From the NCBI GenBank assembly GCA_963818985.1, contig CAWFUJ010000003.1, forward strand, positions 4,047-68,046: a stretch of 64,000 nucleotides of DNA, in the 5' to 3' direction. The stretch comes from JAFEDN01 sp963818985. GTDB lineage: Bacteria > Pseudomonadota > Gammaproteobacteria > Coxiellales > Coxiellaceae. The translations under genes were made by a program, and so were the position numbers. This document shows positions 27,660 to 35,430 of this stretch, one piece after another. The stretch's first letter is position 1, and the number at the start of each line of letters is the position of its first letter. The notes below the pieces were generated by a model. The model was not told where the DNA came from. It made no database searches and saw only the letters and a list, made by a program, of their open reading frames with translations.

Positions 27660-29279
27660 TCATTTGCGAATATAATCTGGTTTTTGCTGATGGATAGCTT
27701 CTTCGATAGAATTAAAAATCTTTTTCCCTTCTACCCAACGTAACAAACCCATTTTAGCCAGTTTATGGCTGACCCTGGCGTTTGCTTCACACAGATAGAC
27801 TTGAATACCGCGACGATGATATTGCTGGATAATCTCTTCAAAAGTTTCCAAACCGGTCATGTCCATGAAGGGAACGTTTTTGAGACGAAAAATAACTATT
27901 TTTGGATCAGTATGGGTCACAGCCAGCGCATGTTCAATCTTTTCCGCCGCGCCGAAAAAGAATGGGCCTTGAATCGAGTAGACTAAAGTATCTCCCGATA
28001 ATTGCGCCGGATCGTAAGTGGTTAATTCCACACCTACATATTGATGCATACGGCGAATAAAAAAGATCATGGCGAGCAGAACGCCAATATTGACGGCAAT
28101 CACCAGATTAGTCAGCACAGTGAGTAAAAAAGTAATCAACAGGATCAGGACATCCGCGAGCGGTGCTCGTCGAACCATGTGCGTAAAATGCGGAATATCG
28201 CTCATGTTGTAAGCCACCACAAACAAGATTGCTGCCAAGGTACATAACGGGATGTGACTGGCTAACGGCGCAAATAACACCAGCACTAATATCAGCACGA
28301 TGGCGTGAATAATGGCCGCCAGAGGACTGTTGCCGCCGTTGCGGATATTGGTCGCGGTGCGAGCGATAGCGCCGGTCGCAGCAAATCCGCCAAACAGTGG
28401 CGCGATGATATTGGCTAGCCCTTGACCAATCAGTTCCTGGTTGGAATCGTGTCGAGTATTGGCCATGCCATCCGCGGCTGCTGCGGACAATAATGATTCT
28501 ATCGCGCCCAGTAACGCAATCGTAAACGCCGGCCAGATTAACGTCTCGTGGATGAGCGTGAAGTCAGGCCATGCAAAGTGGGGAAGATGGTGTGGAATGC
28601 CGCCGAACGCTTTTCCCAGGGTATCGATGCTCTGAAAATGAAAAATGGCCTGTAGTGCCGTAGCCACGACCATGGCGACCAGGGGGCCTGGCACTCGCTT
28701 TAGAAACTTAGGAGAAAAGATCACTAATAAAGCACTGAGAACAGCGAGCGCCGTGGTTGGCCAATCGAGGTGAGGTAATGCCGTCATTAGCGCCCATAAT
28801 TTCTGATAAAAAGGCAACTCCAGCGGCAAGTGGGTGGGCAACCCAAAAAAATCTTTCCACTCGCCGACAAAAATAATGACGCCAATCCCGCTGGTAAAGC
28901 CGACAATGACTGGCTCAGGAATAAATTTAATGACAGCGCCAAGTTTGCAGAATCCCATTAGCAATAAAAAAATCCCGGCGATCACTGCAGCCATTTGCAA
29001 ACCGGCTACGCCGTATTGAGCGGTAATACTAGCCAGAATGACGATAAATGCACCCGTTGGGCCGGAGATTTGTACGCGGCTGCCGCCGAAAATGCCCACG
29101 ACAATACCCGCTACAATCGCGGTATAAATCCCCTGCTCGGGTTTAACGCCCGAGGCGATGGCAAAAGCCATCGCCAACGGTAAAGCTACGATGCCCACAA
29201 TCAGTCCGGCAACAATATTCACCCACCAATTTTTGGGTTTTAATAGACCGGCACGATAAGCTTCTAAGAGGGCTAACAT
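27660..29279 (-). CDS. SulP/SLC26-family anion transporter with STAS domain
   Basis: A 539-residue protein with 10 or more helices, starting in PKNWWVNIVAGLIVGIVALP, with VQISGPTGAFIVILASITAQ in the core. A C-terminal STAS domain covers about residues 435-530 (VIFRLKNVPFMDMTGLETFE). SulP proteins carry sulfate, bicarbonate or other anions; the sequence does not decide which. It is followed on the other side by the divergent RidA-like gene. Confidence 0.92.
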   Translation of the reverse strand: MLALLEAYRAGLLKPKNWWVNIVAGLIVGIVALPLAMAFAIASGVKPEQGIYTAIVAGIVVGIFGGSRVQISGPTGAFIVILASITAQYGVAGLQMAAVIAGIFLLLMGFCKLGAVIKFIPEPVIVGFTSGIGVIIFVGEWKDFFGLPTHLPLELPFYQKLWALMTALPHLDWPTTALAVLSALLVIFSPKFLKRVPGPLVAMVVATALQAIFHFQSIDTLGKAFGGIPHHLPHFAWPDFTLIHETLIWPAFTIALLGAIESLLSAAAADGMANTRHDSNQELIGQGLANIIAPLFGGFAATGAIARTATNIRNGGNSPLAAIIHAIVLILVLVLFAPLASHIPLCTLAAILFVVAYNMSDIPHFTHMVRRAPLADVLILLITFLLTVLTNLVIAVNIGVLLAMIFFIRRMHQYVGVELTTYDPAQLSGDTLVYSIQGPFFFGAAEKIEHALAVTHTDPKIVIFRLKNVPFMDMTGLETFEEIIQQYHRRGIQVYLCEANARVSHKLAKMGLLRWVEGKKIFNSIEEAIHQQKPDYIRK

Positions 29280-29313
29280 AATGGCCTATTATATGACATT
29301 TTAGGAGTCATTG

Positions 29314-29710
29314 ATGGAAATCATCGAAACTCAAGATGCGCCACTGCCAAGCGCTCACTATTCACAGGCTATTATCTCGCAGGGATTAGTGTTTGTTTCT
29401 GGTCTATTACCTATCGTTCTTAATACTAAAACTCTATTCCAGATAGCGTTTCAGCACAGATGGATCAAGTCTTTCATCATTTGAAAGCGATTCTAAATGC
29501 GGCCAATTCTGATCTTTCACATTTGGTTAGCGTGCAGATCTTTATCCCAAGCATTGATTTTTGGTCTGAAATCGATACCGCTTATCAATGTGCGCTTGGC
29601 TCTCATAAGCCTACTCACACATCATTCCCTGTGGGGCATTGCATTATGGCGCTTTGTAAGAAGACAAATCAGATGACCAAAAGGAAGCGGGTTACGCAGC
29701 CGCGATATAA
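29314..29710 (+). CDS. RidA/YjgF-family protein, several single-base deletions
   Basis: The N-terminus (MEIIETQDAPLPSAHYSQAI, then GLVFVSGLLP) and the next frame (DSVSAQMDQVFHHLKAILNA, then YQCALGSHKPTHTSFPVG) are clearly one RidA protein broken by a missing base near 29,433-29,440. Adding a T near 29,641 and a G near 29,658 restores PVGHLHYGALVEDK and an end at TAA 29,708-29,710. Family members hydrolyse reactive enamines or imines. TAGGAG precedes the start. All breaks are single losses in short runs, so this may be a good gene with sequencing errors. Confidence 0.75.
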
Positions 29711-29850
29711 GGTGAATTTACTGATCAAAATTTCAATAAACTCTAGCGTATCTTTCGCCCACCAGTTGAGGTTTTTGCCGTGATAGGATAACTTAACTGC
29801 ACCCGGGAACAATACCGGGATTTTTGGATAAAAAATTCATCCAAATGAAA

Positions 29851-29923
29851 GCCGGTATAGCTCAGATGGTAGAGCAGCTAATTCGTAATTAGAAGGTCAG
29901 GGGTTCGATTCCTCTTACCGGCA
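29851..29923 (+). tRNA. tRNA-Thr (anticodon CGU)
   Basis: GCCGGTA pairs with TACCGGC to close the acceptor stem. D-arm GCTC/GAGC, the anticodon loop TTCGTAA with anticodon CGT, and the T-arm with TTCGATT are all present. Base 27 with base 43 is a G-A mismatch. No CCA is encoded. A broken copy of the same tRNA lies at 14,471. Confidence 0.93.
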
Positions 29924-30036
29924 TAATATATAGCGCCTTCTTTAAATCTTTAGTCTCTTAACCCAATAATGAGTGGAATTGGCCTTTTTTGATGAGTTAG
30001 TAGGTTATTGTGGCGAGGTGTAACCTGGGTGAATAT

Positions 30037-31325
30037 GGGTCTTTCCCACTTTAGGGGGCAGTTAATCAAGCACATAATACTTTAACTCGGATTCTGTAAT
30101 TTTCAAAATTACGGAAGCCATAGGCACGTCTTTGAATTAGCTTCATCTTGCGATGGAACCCTTCAGTGATCCCGTTATTTTTAGTAAACCGCCACATTCT
30201 GACGATTTCGTCCCGCCAGGTCCATAAAGTTTTTCCCAGACTGTTGAGACTAGAGAAGCTGCTTTCCTTGAGTTGCTGGATATAATCTAAAAAGATTTTG
30301 ATTAAACGTTTACAGTGCTTAGCCATACGATGTTTAAACATTAATAGCCGATGTAATTTTTGTTTAAAAGCATAAACAGCAGCGATAGCGGGTTGCTGTC
30401 TAAAATACTGATCCCGCTGTTGTACTTGACGTAGTTTTAAATTATCAGGATTAGTGCGTAATGCGTTTAAGATACCGCGTTGATATCTGATTTTCGGGTC
30501 AATCGATTGGTAAGTTTGCATCGCCATTTGATTGACTAATCGAATGACATGAAAGCGATCAGCCACGATCATGGCATTAGGAAAATGTTGTCTGACGATG
30601 TTGCGATAGGAGGTGCTTAAATCGATGCAGACGACTTTGACGCGTTCTTTACCGGGTAAAATATTTAAATAATCCGCAAGATCAGCGGATGATTTACCAG
30701 GTACGACATCAAAGATATTATGCTTAGCCAAGTCACAGAACGTCGTGGCGTAGCCTTTCTTTTTACTGAAAGAATGTTCGTCCAGTCCAAGCACTTTAGG
30801 ACACTTTTTTTGAAGGGTTTCCCGATTTTCTAAAAGGTAACGTTGATGAAACCATCGTTCGACCGTGGCTTTACCCAGCCTAAAATTTTGAGCTAGGGTT
30901 TTACCCGAGATACCTTGAGCGTGTTGATGAAAGATTTGCGTTTGGAATCGTTCGGTCGCGCGTTGGTGCTTACCAATACCGGGAAACTGCTGGTTAAAGT
31001 AACGGTAACAGGCTTTGCAATAAAACTTATAAGCTTTAAAGCGCAAGATCATGGGTCGAAGGCCGACCGATTCATGTTTGACGTTACGGATAAAGCTGGT
31101 TTTTTGACGAAGATGCTTGCTCTGACAAAAAGGGCAGCGGGCCTTGCGTCGATAATGCACATCGAGGATTAAGGGCAGATAACCGCTGACTTTTTTGATG
31201 GAAAAACCAGGTAAATTTAGGATAGAATCCTTGTGGGGCATATTTAATCTCCTTTTTGCTGAACAAATCAAGGTGTTAGGGTAACCTAACTTCGATTAAA
31301 TTGCCCCCTTAAATGGGGTAGAGCC
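30037..31325 (-). mobile_element. ISL3-family insertion sequence with terminal inverted repeats
   Basis: The left end starts GGGTCTTTCCCACTTTAGGG (30,037 on) and the right end, read inward on the minus strand, starts GGCTCTACCCCATTTAAGGG. Both continue with GGCA and a TTAATC. They enclose one transposase. No convincing 8-bp target duplication is visible, so the copy may be old or rearranged. It lies 114 bases after tRNA-Thr, and its right end is one base from the start codon of the next gene. Confidence 0.85.
30066..31241 (-). CDS. ISL3-family transposase
   Basis: A 391-residue transposase. A zinc-finger region (ARCPFCQSKH, YCKACYRYFNQQFPGIGKHQ) is followed by a helix-turn-helix (GISGKTLAQNFRLGKATVER) and the DDE catalytic region (VLGLDEHSFSKKKGY, VVCIDLSTSYRNIVRQHFPN, ADRFHVIRLVNQ, ITEGFHRKMKLIQRRAYGFR). 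I use the ATG at 31,239-31,241, which has AAGGAG seven bases upstream. It appears intact. Confidence 0.93.
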   Translation of the reverse strand: MPHKDSILNLPGFSIKKVSGYLPLILDVHYRRKARCPFCQSKHLRQKTSFIRNVKHESVGLRPMILRFKAYKFYCKACYRYFNQQFPGIGKHQRATERFQTQIFHQHAQGISGKTLAQNFRLGKATVERWFHQRYLLENRETLQKKCPKVLGLDEHSFSKKKGYATTFCDLAKHNIFDVVPGKSSADLADYLNILPGKERVKVVCIDLSTSYRNIVRQHFPNAMIVADRFHVIRLVNQMAMQTYQSIDPKIRYQRGILNALRTNPDNLKLRQVQQRDQYFRQQPAIAAVYAFKQKLHRLLMFKHRMAKHCKRLIKIFLDYIQQLKESSFSSLNSLGKTLWTWRDEIVRMWRFTKNNGITEGFHRKMKLIQRRAYGFRNFENYRIRVKVLCA

Positions 31326-31326
31326 A

Positions 31327-32526
31327 ATGTCTTTTCTTTGTGTATATTGTGATGAAATGCATCCTATGAGTAGTCATAGCAAAGAACATATTGTTCCGAT
31401 AGCTTTAGGAAATCAAAGCTATACACTCTCTAATGCTTGCCAGTTAATTAATAATTATATGGCAAAGTCATTTGAAAAAGGAATTATCAATTCGGAAGTG
31501 ATTAAAGAAATAAATATGATGCTCAATTACCCTCAAGAGCCTTATTTTAGAAGAAATTTAAACTCATCCGTTGAACCCAATTTAGCTCATTATATTTACC
31601 CTAATGGAGAGAATAAAACGGTTCAAAAACCACATGATGTAGAAACTAATATCATTTCAATGCAGTTGAAAGGAAAAAATGAAGAAGAGTTTATATATGA
31701 ATTAAAACTGCCTTTTCCTATCATTGGATTAAAAGGAAAAACGGATTTACTTAAACCTGAGTATGCTGAAAGACGTTTGAAAAGGTTTAAAAACCAGTTG
31801 GAGAATTATCTTAATGAATTAGAAGAAAATCCTTCAATAAATCCGGAATTTCATAATTTTATAATAAAGAATAATATTATCTATGATAGGAGGGAGAGAA
31901 AAATAATTCCCAAGATAATAAAAAATTCTCCTTCAAATATATCTAGCGATGAATCAAAAGTAACCATTTATCTGGATGACGAGTTGTTAACAAAGTTTTT
32001 CTTTAAAATTGCATGGACTCACGCTGTAAAGGTGTTTGGTAAGGAAAAATTGATTAATCCTATTAGTAGATATATTTTTGACTATATAATTTCTGGACAT
32101 ATTAATGATATTAGTTTAGTACATATGTACCCAGAATTATTTTTAAACCCTACAAAAATTGGTGATGAAGAATATATTTTTTGGAAATATGATATCAATA
32201 AAACATTAGAAATCATTAGAGAAACTGTCTTCAAAAATGATTTTTATCGAGTAATGAAACATTACAATTATCGCTGCGAAAGATTTGGTCTCGCTTGTAA
32301 TAATATTAGAATTTCCAGAATAGAATTACTTGATGATGAAATTCGGAAAAATGCTAATCATCTTTATCGTTACCATGAATTGAGTTTAAAGTCAGAAACA
32401 GAAAATTGGACAAACGCAACTGTTTGTGTAGTCAAACTTTATGGAGGCATCCTTCAAGCTGAAGTTCTTCTCTCAGAAAAACCTATTGTGACTAATTTTC
32501 CGCAATGTTTGAAGATTGAGATATGA
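31327..32526 (+). CDS. HNH-type nuclease-like protein
   Basis: A 399-residue protein, very AT-rich. It starts FLCVYCDEMHPMSSHSKEHI with VPIALGN next, the layout of HNH endonucleases with an N-terminal CxxC, an E-H pair and a following Asn-rich helix (LSNACQLINNYMAK). The remaining ~350 residues match no family I know. Such stand-alone HNH proteins occur in defence islands and mobile elements, but a defence role here is only a guess. Its ATG lies one base beyond the IS right end, so any native promoter has been replaced by IS sequence. Confidence 0.6.
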   Translation: MSFLCVYCDEMHPMSSHSKEHIVPIALGNQSYTLSNACQLINNYMAKSFEKGIINSEVIKEINMMLNYPQEPYFRRNLNSSVEPNLAHYIYPNGENKTVQKPHDVETNIISMQLKGKNEEEFIYELKLPFPIIGLKGKTDLLKPEYAERRLKRFKNQLENYLNELEENPSINPEFHNFIIKNNIIYDRRERKIIPKIIKNSPSNISSDESKVTIYLDDELLTKFFFKIAWTHAVKVFGKEKLINPISRYIFDYIISGHINDISLVHMYPELFLNPTKIGDEEYIFWKYDINKTLEIIRETVFKNDFYRVMKHYNYRCERFGLACNNIRISRIELLDDEIRKNANHLYRYHELSLKSETENWTNATVCVVKLYGGILQAEVLLSEKPIVTNFPQCLKIEI

Positions 32527-32830
32527 AAGAATTTTTCCTATCAATACAAAGATTGTTGTAATAAAATAATAAAAAGATTTTTAATATATCTCTAGTTCTA
32601 TGTTAATATATAGATAGGAAACACTAATCCGCTAGACTGGGAAAACATTCCTTTTTAACCAGAATTTATTTCCAAATTTTGTATTTTTTTAATTGAACGT
32701 CGCTTTAGCTTTGATTTTATTCTATTAACAAAAGGAAAAACATTTGATGAGTCACTTAATTGATTTTTTTTATGAATAAATTTCATTACAATTGTTTCAT
32801 AAAAATACTTAGGACTAACCATCCCATCTT
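32527..32830. other. AT-rich intergenic stretch, no gene seen
   Basis: About 300 bases of AT-rich sequence follow the HNH-type gene. I see no open frame with a ribosome site, no tRNA and no strong hairpin. Confidence 0.5.
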
Positions 32831-33240
32831 TTAAATTCCCTGTATAGTATTATTTGGAATTGTGCCATTACTTTTTTGCATTAATTGAAGATGTGCGTAA
32901 TTCTTCAAGAAATTATTAAAAATGCCTAAGTCATCTATATCAATAAATGAAAAATTTTCTTTCACTAATTGAATAATTTTATCGAAATTTTTAATTATTT
33001 CTGAATGATTTCTACTTAAATTTTCTGCTATTTTGACAAATGGAGCCAATTCTTCTTCTCTATTATAGAAGCTTTAATTCCATCGTGAGTAGGGATCAAT
33101 GTTTTATTTAGAATCTCTTGAGCGCACTGACTGTGAATTAATAGAATTAATATAATAAAAATAGGGCCATATAGTTTGTCCAGCTGATCCCTTAAGTAAG
33201 TTATTTTTAATTTACTTCTTTCCGCTATAAAATTGTACAA
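32831..33240 (-). pseudogene. Small membrane-anchored protein, frameshifted, unknown family
   Basis: Two overlapping frames belong to one gene. 33,240-33,028 encodes KLKITYLRDQLDKLYGPIFI followed by a hydrophobic helix, and 33,049-32,831 continues with LAPFVKIAENLSRNHSEIIK. They join at an AGAAGAAGAA stretch around 33,050-33,058 if one G is added. The whole would be about 135 residues with one membrane helix near residue 30. I do not recognise the family. Confidence 0.5.
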
Positions 33241-33832
33241 AGCTGTTATAGATGAACCGCGACTACGCCGGAAAGAAGTGAAATTAAAATATTTTTCATG
33301 AGATTATTCTTAACTATGTTCTATATTCCCGATTAATTTGAATGCATTACGTGGCGAAACCCCCCTTACCCATTCACAACTCTGGACTGAATTATTGCTG
33401 CTTTATTTCGCTCCTAGATATTGTATTTGTCACCTTCGAGCCATAGATTGAGCAAAAAATACCCTTATACTGAAACAGCTATTGTTATTGGGCGTGTTGA
33501 GCGCCTTGTGTCAAGATACCGGTTTTCTAATTAAGCGTCAATCTTGAGATTAAGTTTTTTACTACCAGTTTGTGATAAAAATCAAAATATCTGGTTTTTA
33601 TAACTTTAAAAATTTGTTGTAAAGCGAAGCAGTAAATAAAAACGAGTCGCAAGAAGCTCTTCTTCAGCCAGGATAACAAGTTCCACAGCTAAGCATTTCC
33701 ATTGCATAAGTTAGTATTTCAGCACCATCTGATAGACTTTTATTTTAATAAATTTTTTTATAAAAATCATATGTAAATTTATTAAAATTTAACTTTAATA
33801 AATTTCTATTTGCGAAGACTCAGGAAAATTAA

Positions 33833-33947
33833 GTGATGTAAACTGCATCACTGTTTAAAAATTGGTGATGCGGTTTGCAGCACGGAAATTGAATAGTTTT
33901 GAAATTGTTTTAAGAACTTAGAAAAAAGTGGTGCTCAACTGCACCAC
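33833..33947. promoter_or_regulatory. Three palindromic operator-like sites (copy A)
   Basis: GTGATGTAAACTGCATCAC (33,833-33,851), GTGATGCGGTTTGCAGCAC (33,865-33,883) and GTGGTGCTCAACTGCACCAC (33,928-33,947). The first is identical to a site 71 bases upstream of the ribbon-helix-helix gene at 48,611-48,994, which makes that protein the likely binder. No regulator gene remains next to this copy. Confidence 0.6.
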
Positions 33948-33973
33948 ATAGGCAAAAAATCATAATTTTTTGT

Positions 33974-34100
33974 GCATGGCCGTATCGCATTGTAAGGCTT
34001 TGATTGATTGAGGTATTCCGTAAAAGCAACTCTGTTGCGAAAGGTGTGGTTCCAAAAAACTCTCAGACAACGTAATCTGCATATAATCTGAGATAATTCT
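33974..34100. ncRNA. Conserved structured non-coding module (copy A)
   Basis: GCATGGCCGTATCGCATTG starts a block shared with 49,195-49,292. It contains the hairpin GCAAC-TCT-GTTGC (34,026-34,038), then GGTGTGG, then two ATCTG repeats exactly 11 bases apart (34,075 and 34,086). In the other copy the hairpin has different bases but still pairs. The strand and function (RNA, oriT or centromere-like DNA site) are unknown. Confidence 0.4.
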
Positions 34101-34351
34101 TAATTGATTTTTTTTACAAAATTATATTTTTTAGGAGCATTAATGAAATATTTTCGTTAACTTTTAAGTATAATTTTTTTCTTAAATATAGATTTTTTCA
34201 AGAATAATTATTTCTATTTTTTTAAATGAAAATAACTTTATAATTAAATTTTTTTTAGATATATTTTTATTTTCAATTTGTATTATATTTGAAATAAAAA
34301 ATATTTTTTTAAAATAACATTTTCAATGACTAATTATGAATGGAATAAGAA

Positions 34352-34406
34352 AATCCTGAGCGACAATAAATCATGAAAAGACATCAGATTGATTATGCTC
34401 AGGATT
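34352..34406. terminator. Inverted repeat, likely terminator at the satellite's left end
   Basis: AATCCTGAGC (34,352-34,361) and GCTCAGGATT (34,397-34,406) are perfect 10-bp arms around a 35-base loop, with TTTTT/TTTTC runs outside. It lies just after the stop of the small minus-strand gene at 34,415 and may end that transcript. Confidence 0.5.
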
Positions 34407-34414
34407 GTTTTTCA

Positions 34415-34669
34415 TTAGGACTGTTTCACTGACTCGGTGCGTGTTGTCATCACTGTTTCGAGCTGGTATTGCGCAATGGCGTTCCAGTCATCTAGCATGG
34501 ACAACAATTGCAGACATTGCGTTTGCTCCATTTGCTGGGCGTTACCAATACCCAACACAGACAATAATTGTGTTTTCTCTATACAGTCTTGAACAATTTC
34601 CAGAGGCGTTAAACCTCGATGTGAAGGTAGGACGAACGACAAATTTTCAGATACAATGGCTTTAACCAT
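34415..34669 (-). CDS. Small hypothetical protein of the satellite element
   Basis: An 84-residue protein with an AGGAG site six bases before the ATG at 34,667-34,669. It contains FVLPSHRGLTPLEIVQDCIE and a helical part, LLSMLDDWNAIAQYQLETVM. It resembles small DUF3077-like proteins in layout, but I am not certain. It is the last gene at the left side of the P4-like element. Confidence 0.5.
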   Translation of the reverse strand: MVKAIVSENLSFVLPSHRGLTPLEIVQDCIEKTQLLSVLGIGNAQQMEQTQCLQLLSMLDDWNAIAQYQLETVMTTRTESVKQS

Positions 34670-34884
34670 GATCAACTCCTAGTTTAGTTGGTTGTGGCTA
34701 GTCTCATCATCGTATTTGCTTTACGGTGATGGGACGCTTCGCAGAAGTCTCTGCCTTTATGCCTGAAGAACTCAAGGGAGGGCGGAGACTTCAACTTAAT
34801 ACATACCTTAGCAGAACCCGCTATGGGTCGCAACGTCCAGAATGTCTCTTTTGCCGGGAAATTTTTGAGAAGAGTTGTTTTGAC

Positions 34885-35129
34885 TTGTCCTGCTTGTCCC
34901 TTTTGTCCCAGTGGGTTTAACTTTATGAAAAATAATTGATTCTTATCAGATTATATGGGACAAGCACAAAAAGTGTACTTGTCCCGTTTGTCCTGCTGGA
35001 GTAAATTTTAGTCATAATGGGACAAACAGGACAAGTGGGTTTTAAGACCTTGTCCCATAAAGATCAGTTGTAAAAATATTTAATTTCAATTGGTTGTGAC
35101 GGGTAGGACAAAAGGGACAAGCAGGACAA
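34885..35129. repeat. Phased 12-copy TTGTCC iteron-like array
   Basis: TTGTCC occurs on the plus strand at 34,885, 34,894, 34,903, 34,979, 34,988 and 35,050, and as GGACAA at 34,958, 35,020, 35,029, 35,106, 35,115 and 35,124. Neighbours inside a cluster are always exactly 9 bases apart. The array opens with three plus copies and closes with three minus copies, so the outer arms mirror each other. It lies 3' of the primase/helicase gene. It could be a replication origin, a copy-control site or a regulator-binding region. No open frame covers it. Confidence 0.8.
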
Positions 35130-35286
35130 GCAAAAAAACTATCTTGAAAATTTCTCATGTAATACACGCATGATTGTTAGAAGATAAGCAAAATATCAGT
35201 AGATATTTATTTGATATTTGATCTTTTCTTGGATTATATTTTGCTGAACTTTCTGCAACAGGCTGTTGCAGAAAGTTACATGGTTT
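35130..35286. other. Gap between the TTGTCC array and the primase 3' extension
   Basis: AT-rich, with one perfect inverted repeat near 35,248-35,278 (AACTTTCTGCAACAG / CTGTTGCAGAAAGTT), a plausible terminator-type hairpin for the minus-strand primase operon. No gene is seen. Confidence 0.5.
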
Positions 35287-35430
35287 TTATTTTTCATCCT
35301 GCCAGAGTTGGGGTAAGAAGACATAGCAACGTGATCGCCCAATGTCAGGTAGATATTCACGGCGATAGGGGGTTTGATGTTCGCCTGGCTCCAGCCATCC
35401 TTCGGTTAACAATGATCGAGTGACCACGCG

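Larger units (their letters stand above)
33241..34351. other. Long non-coding stretch with palindromes and a conserved structured module
   Basis: No credible gene is visible in over 1.1 kb. The left half looks like decayed sequence. From 33,833 it holds three 19-20-bp palindromes and a block (to about 34,100) that is similar to 49,065-49,292. The rest (34,100-34,350) is extremely AT-rich. Confidence 0.6.

Noticed and set aside
34726..34920. A 64-codon frame (MMGRFAEVSAFMPEELKGG...)
   Set aside because: No ribosome site, and the sequence has several small hairpins typical of the non-coding left end of such elements. I cannot support it as a gene.
34885..35129. Regular TTGTCC units as a CRISPR array
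   Set aside because: The units are 6-9 bases on both strands, with no 25-35-base repeats or spacers and no cas genes nearby.
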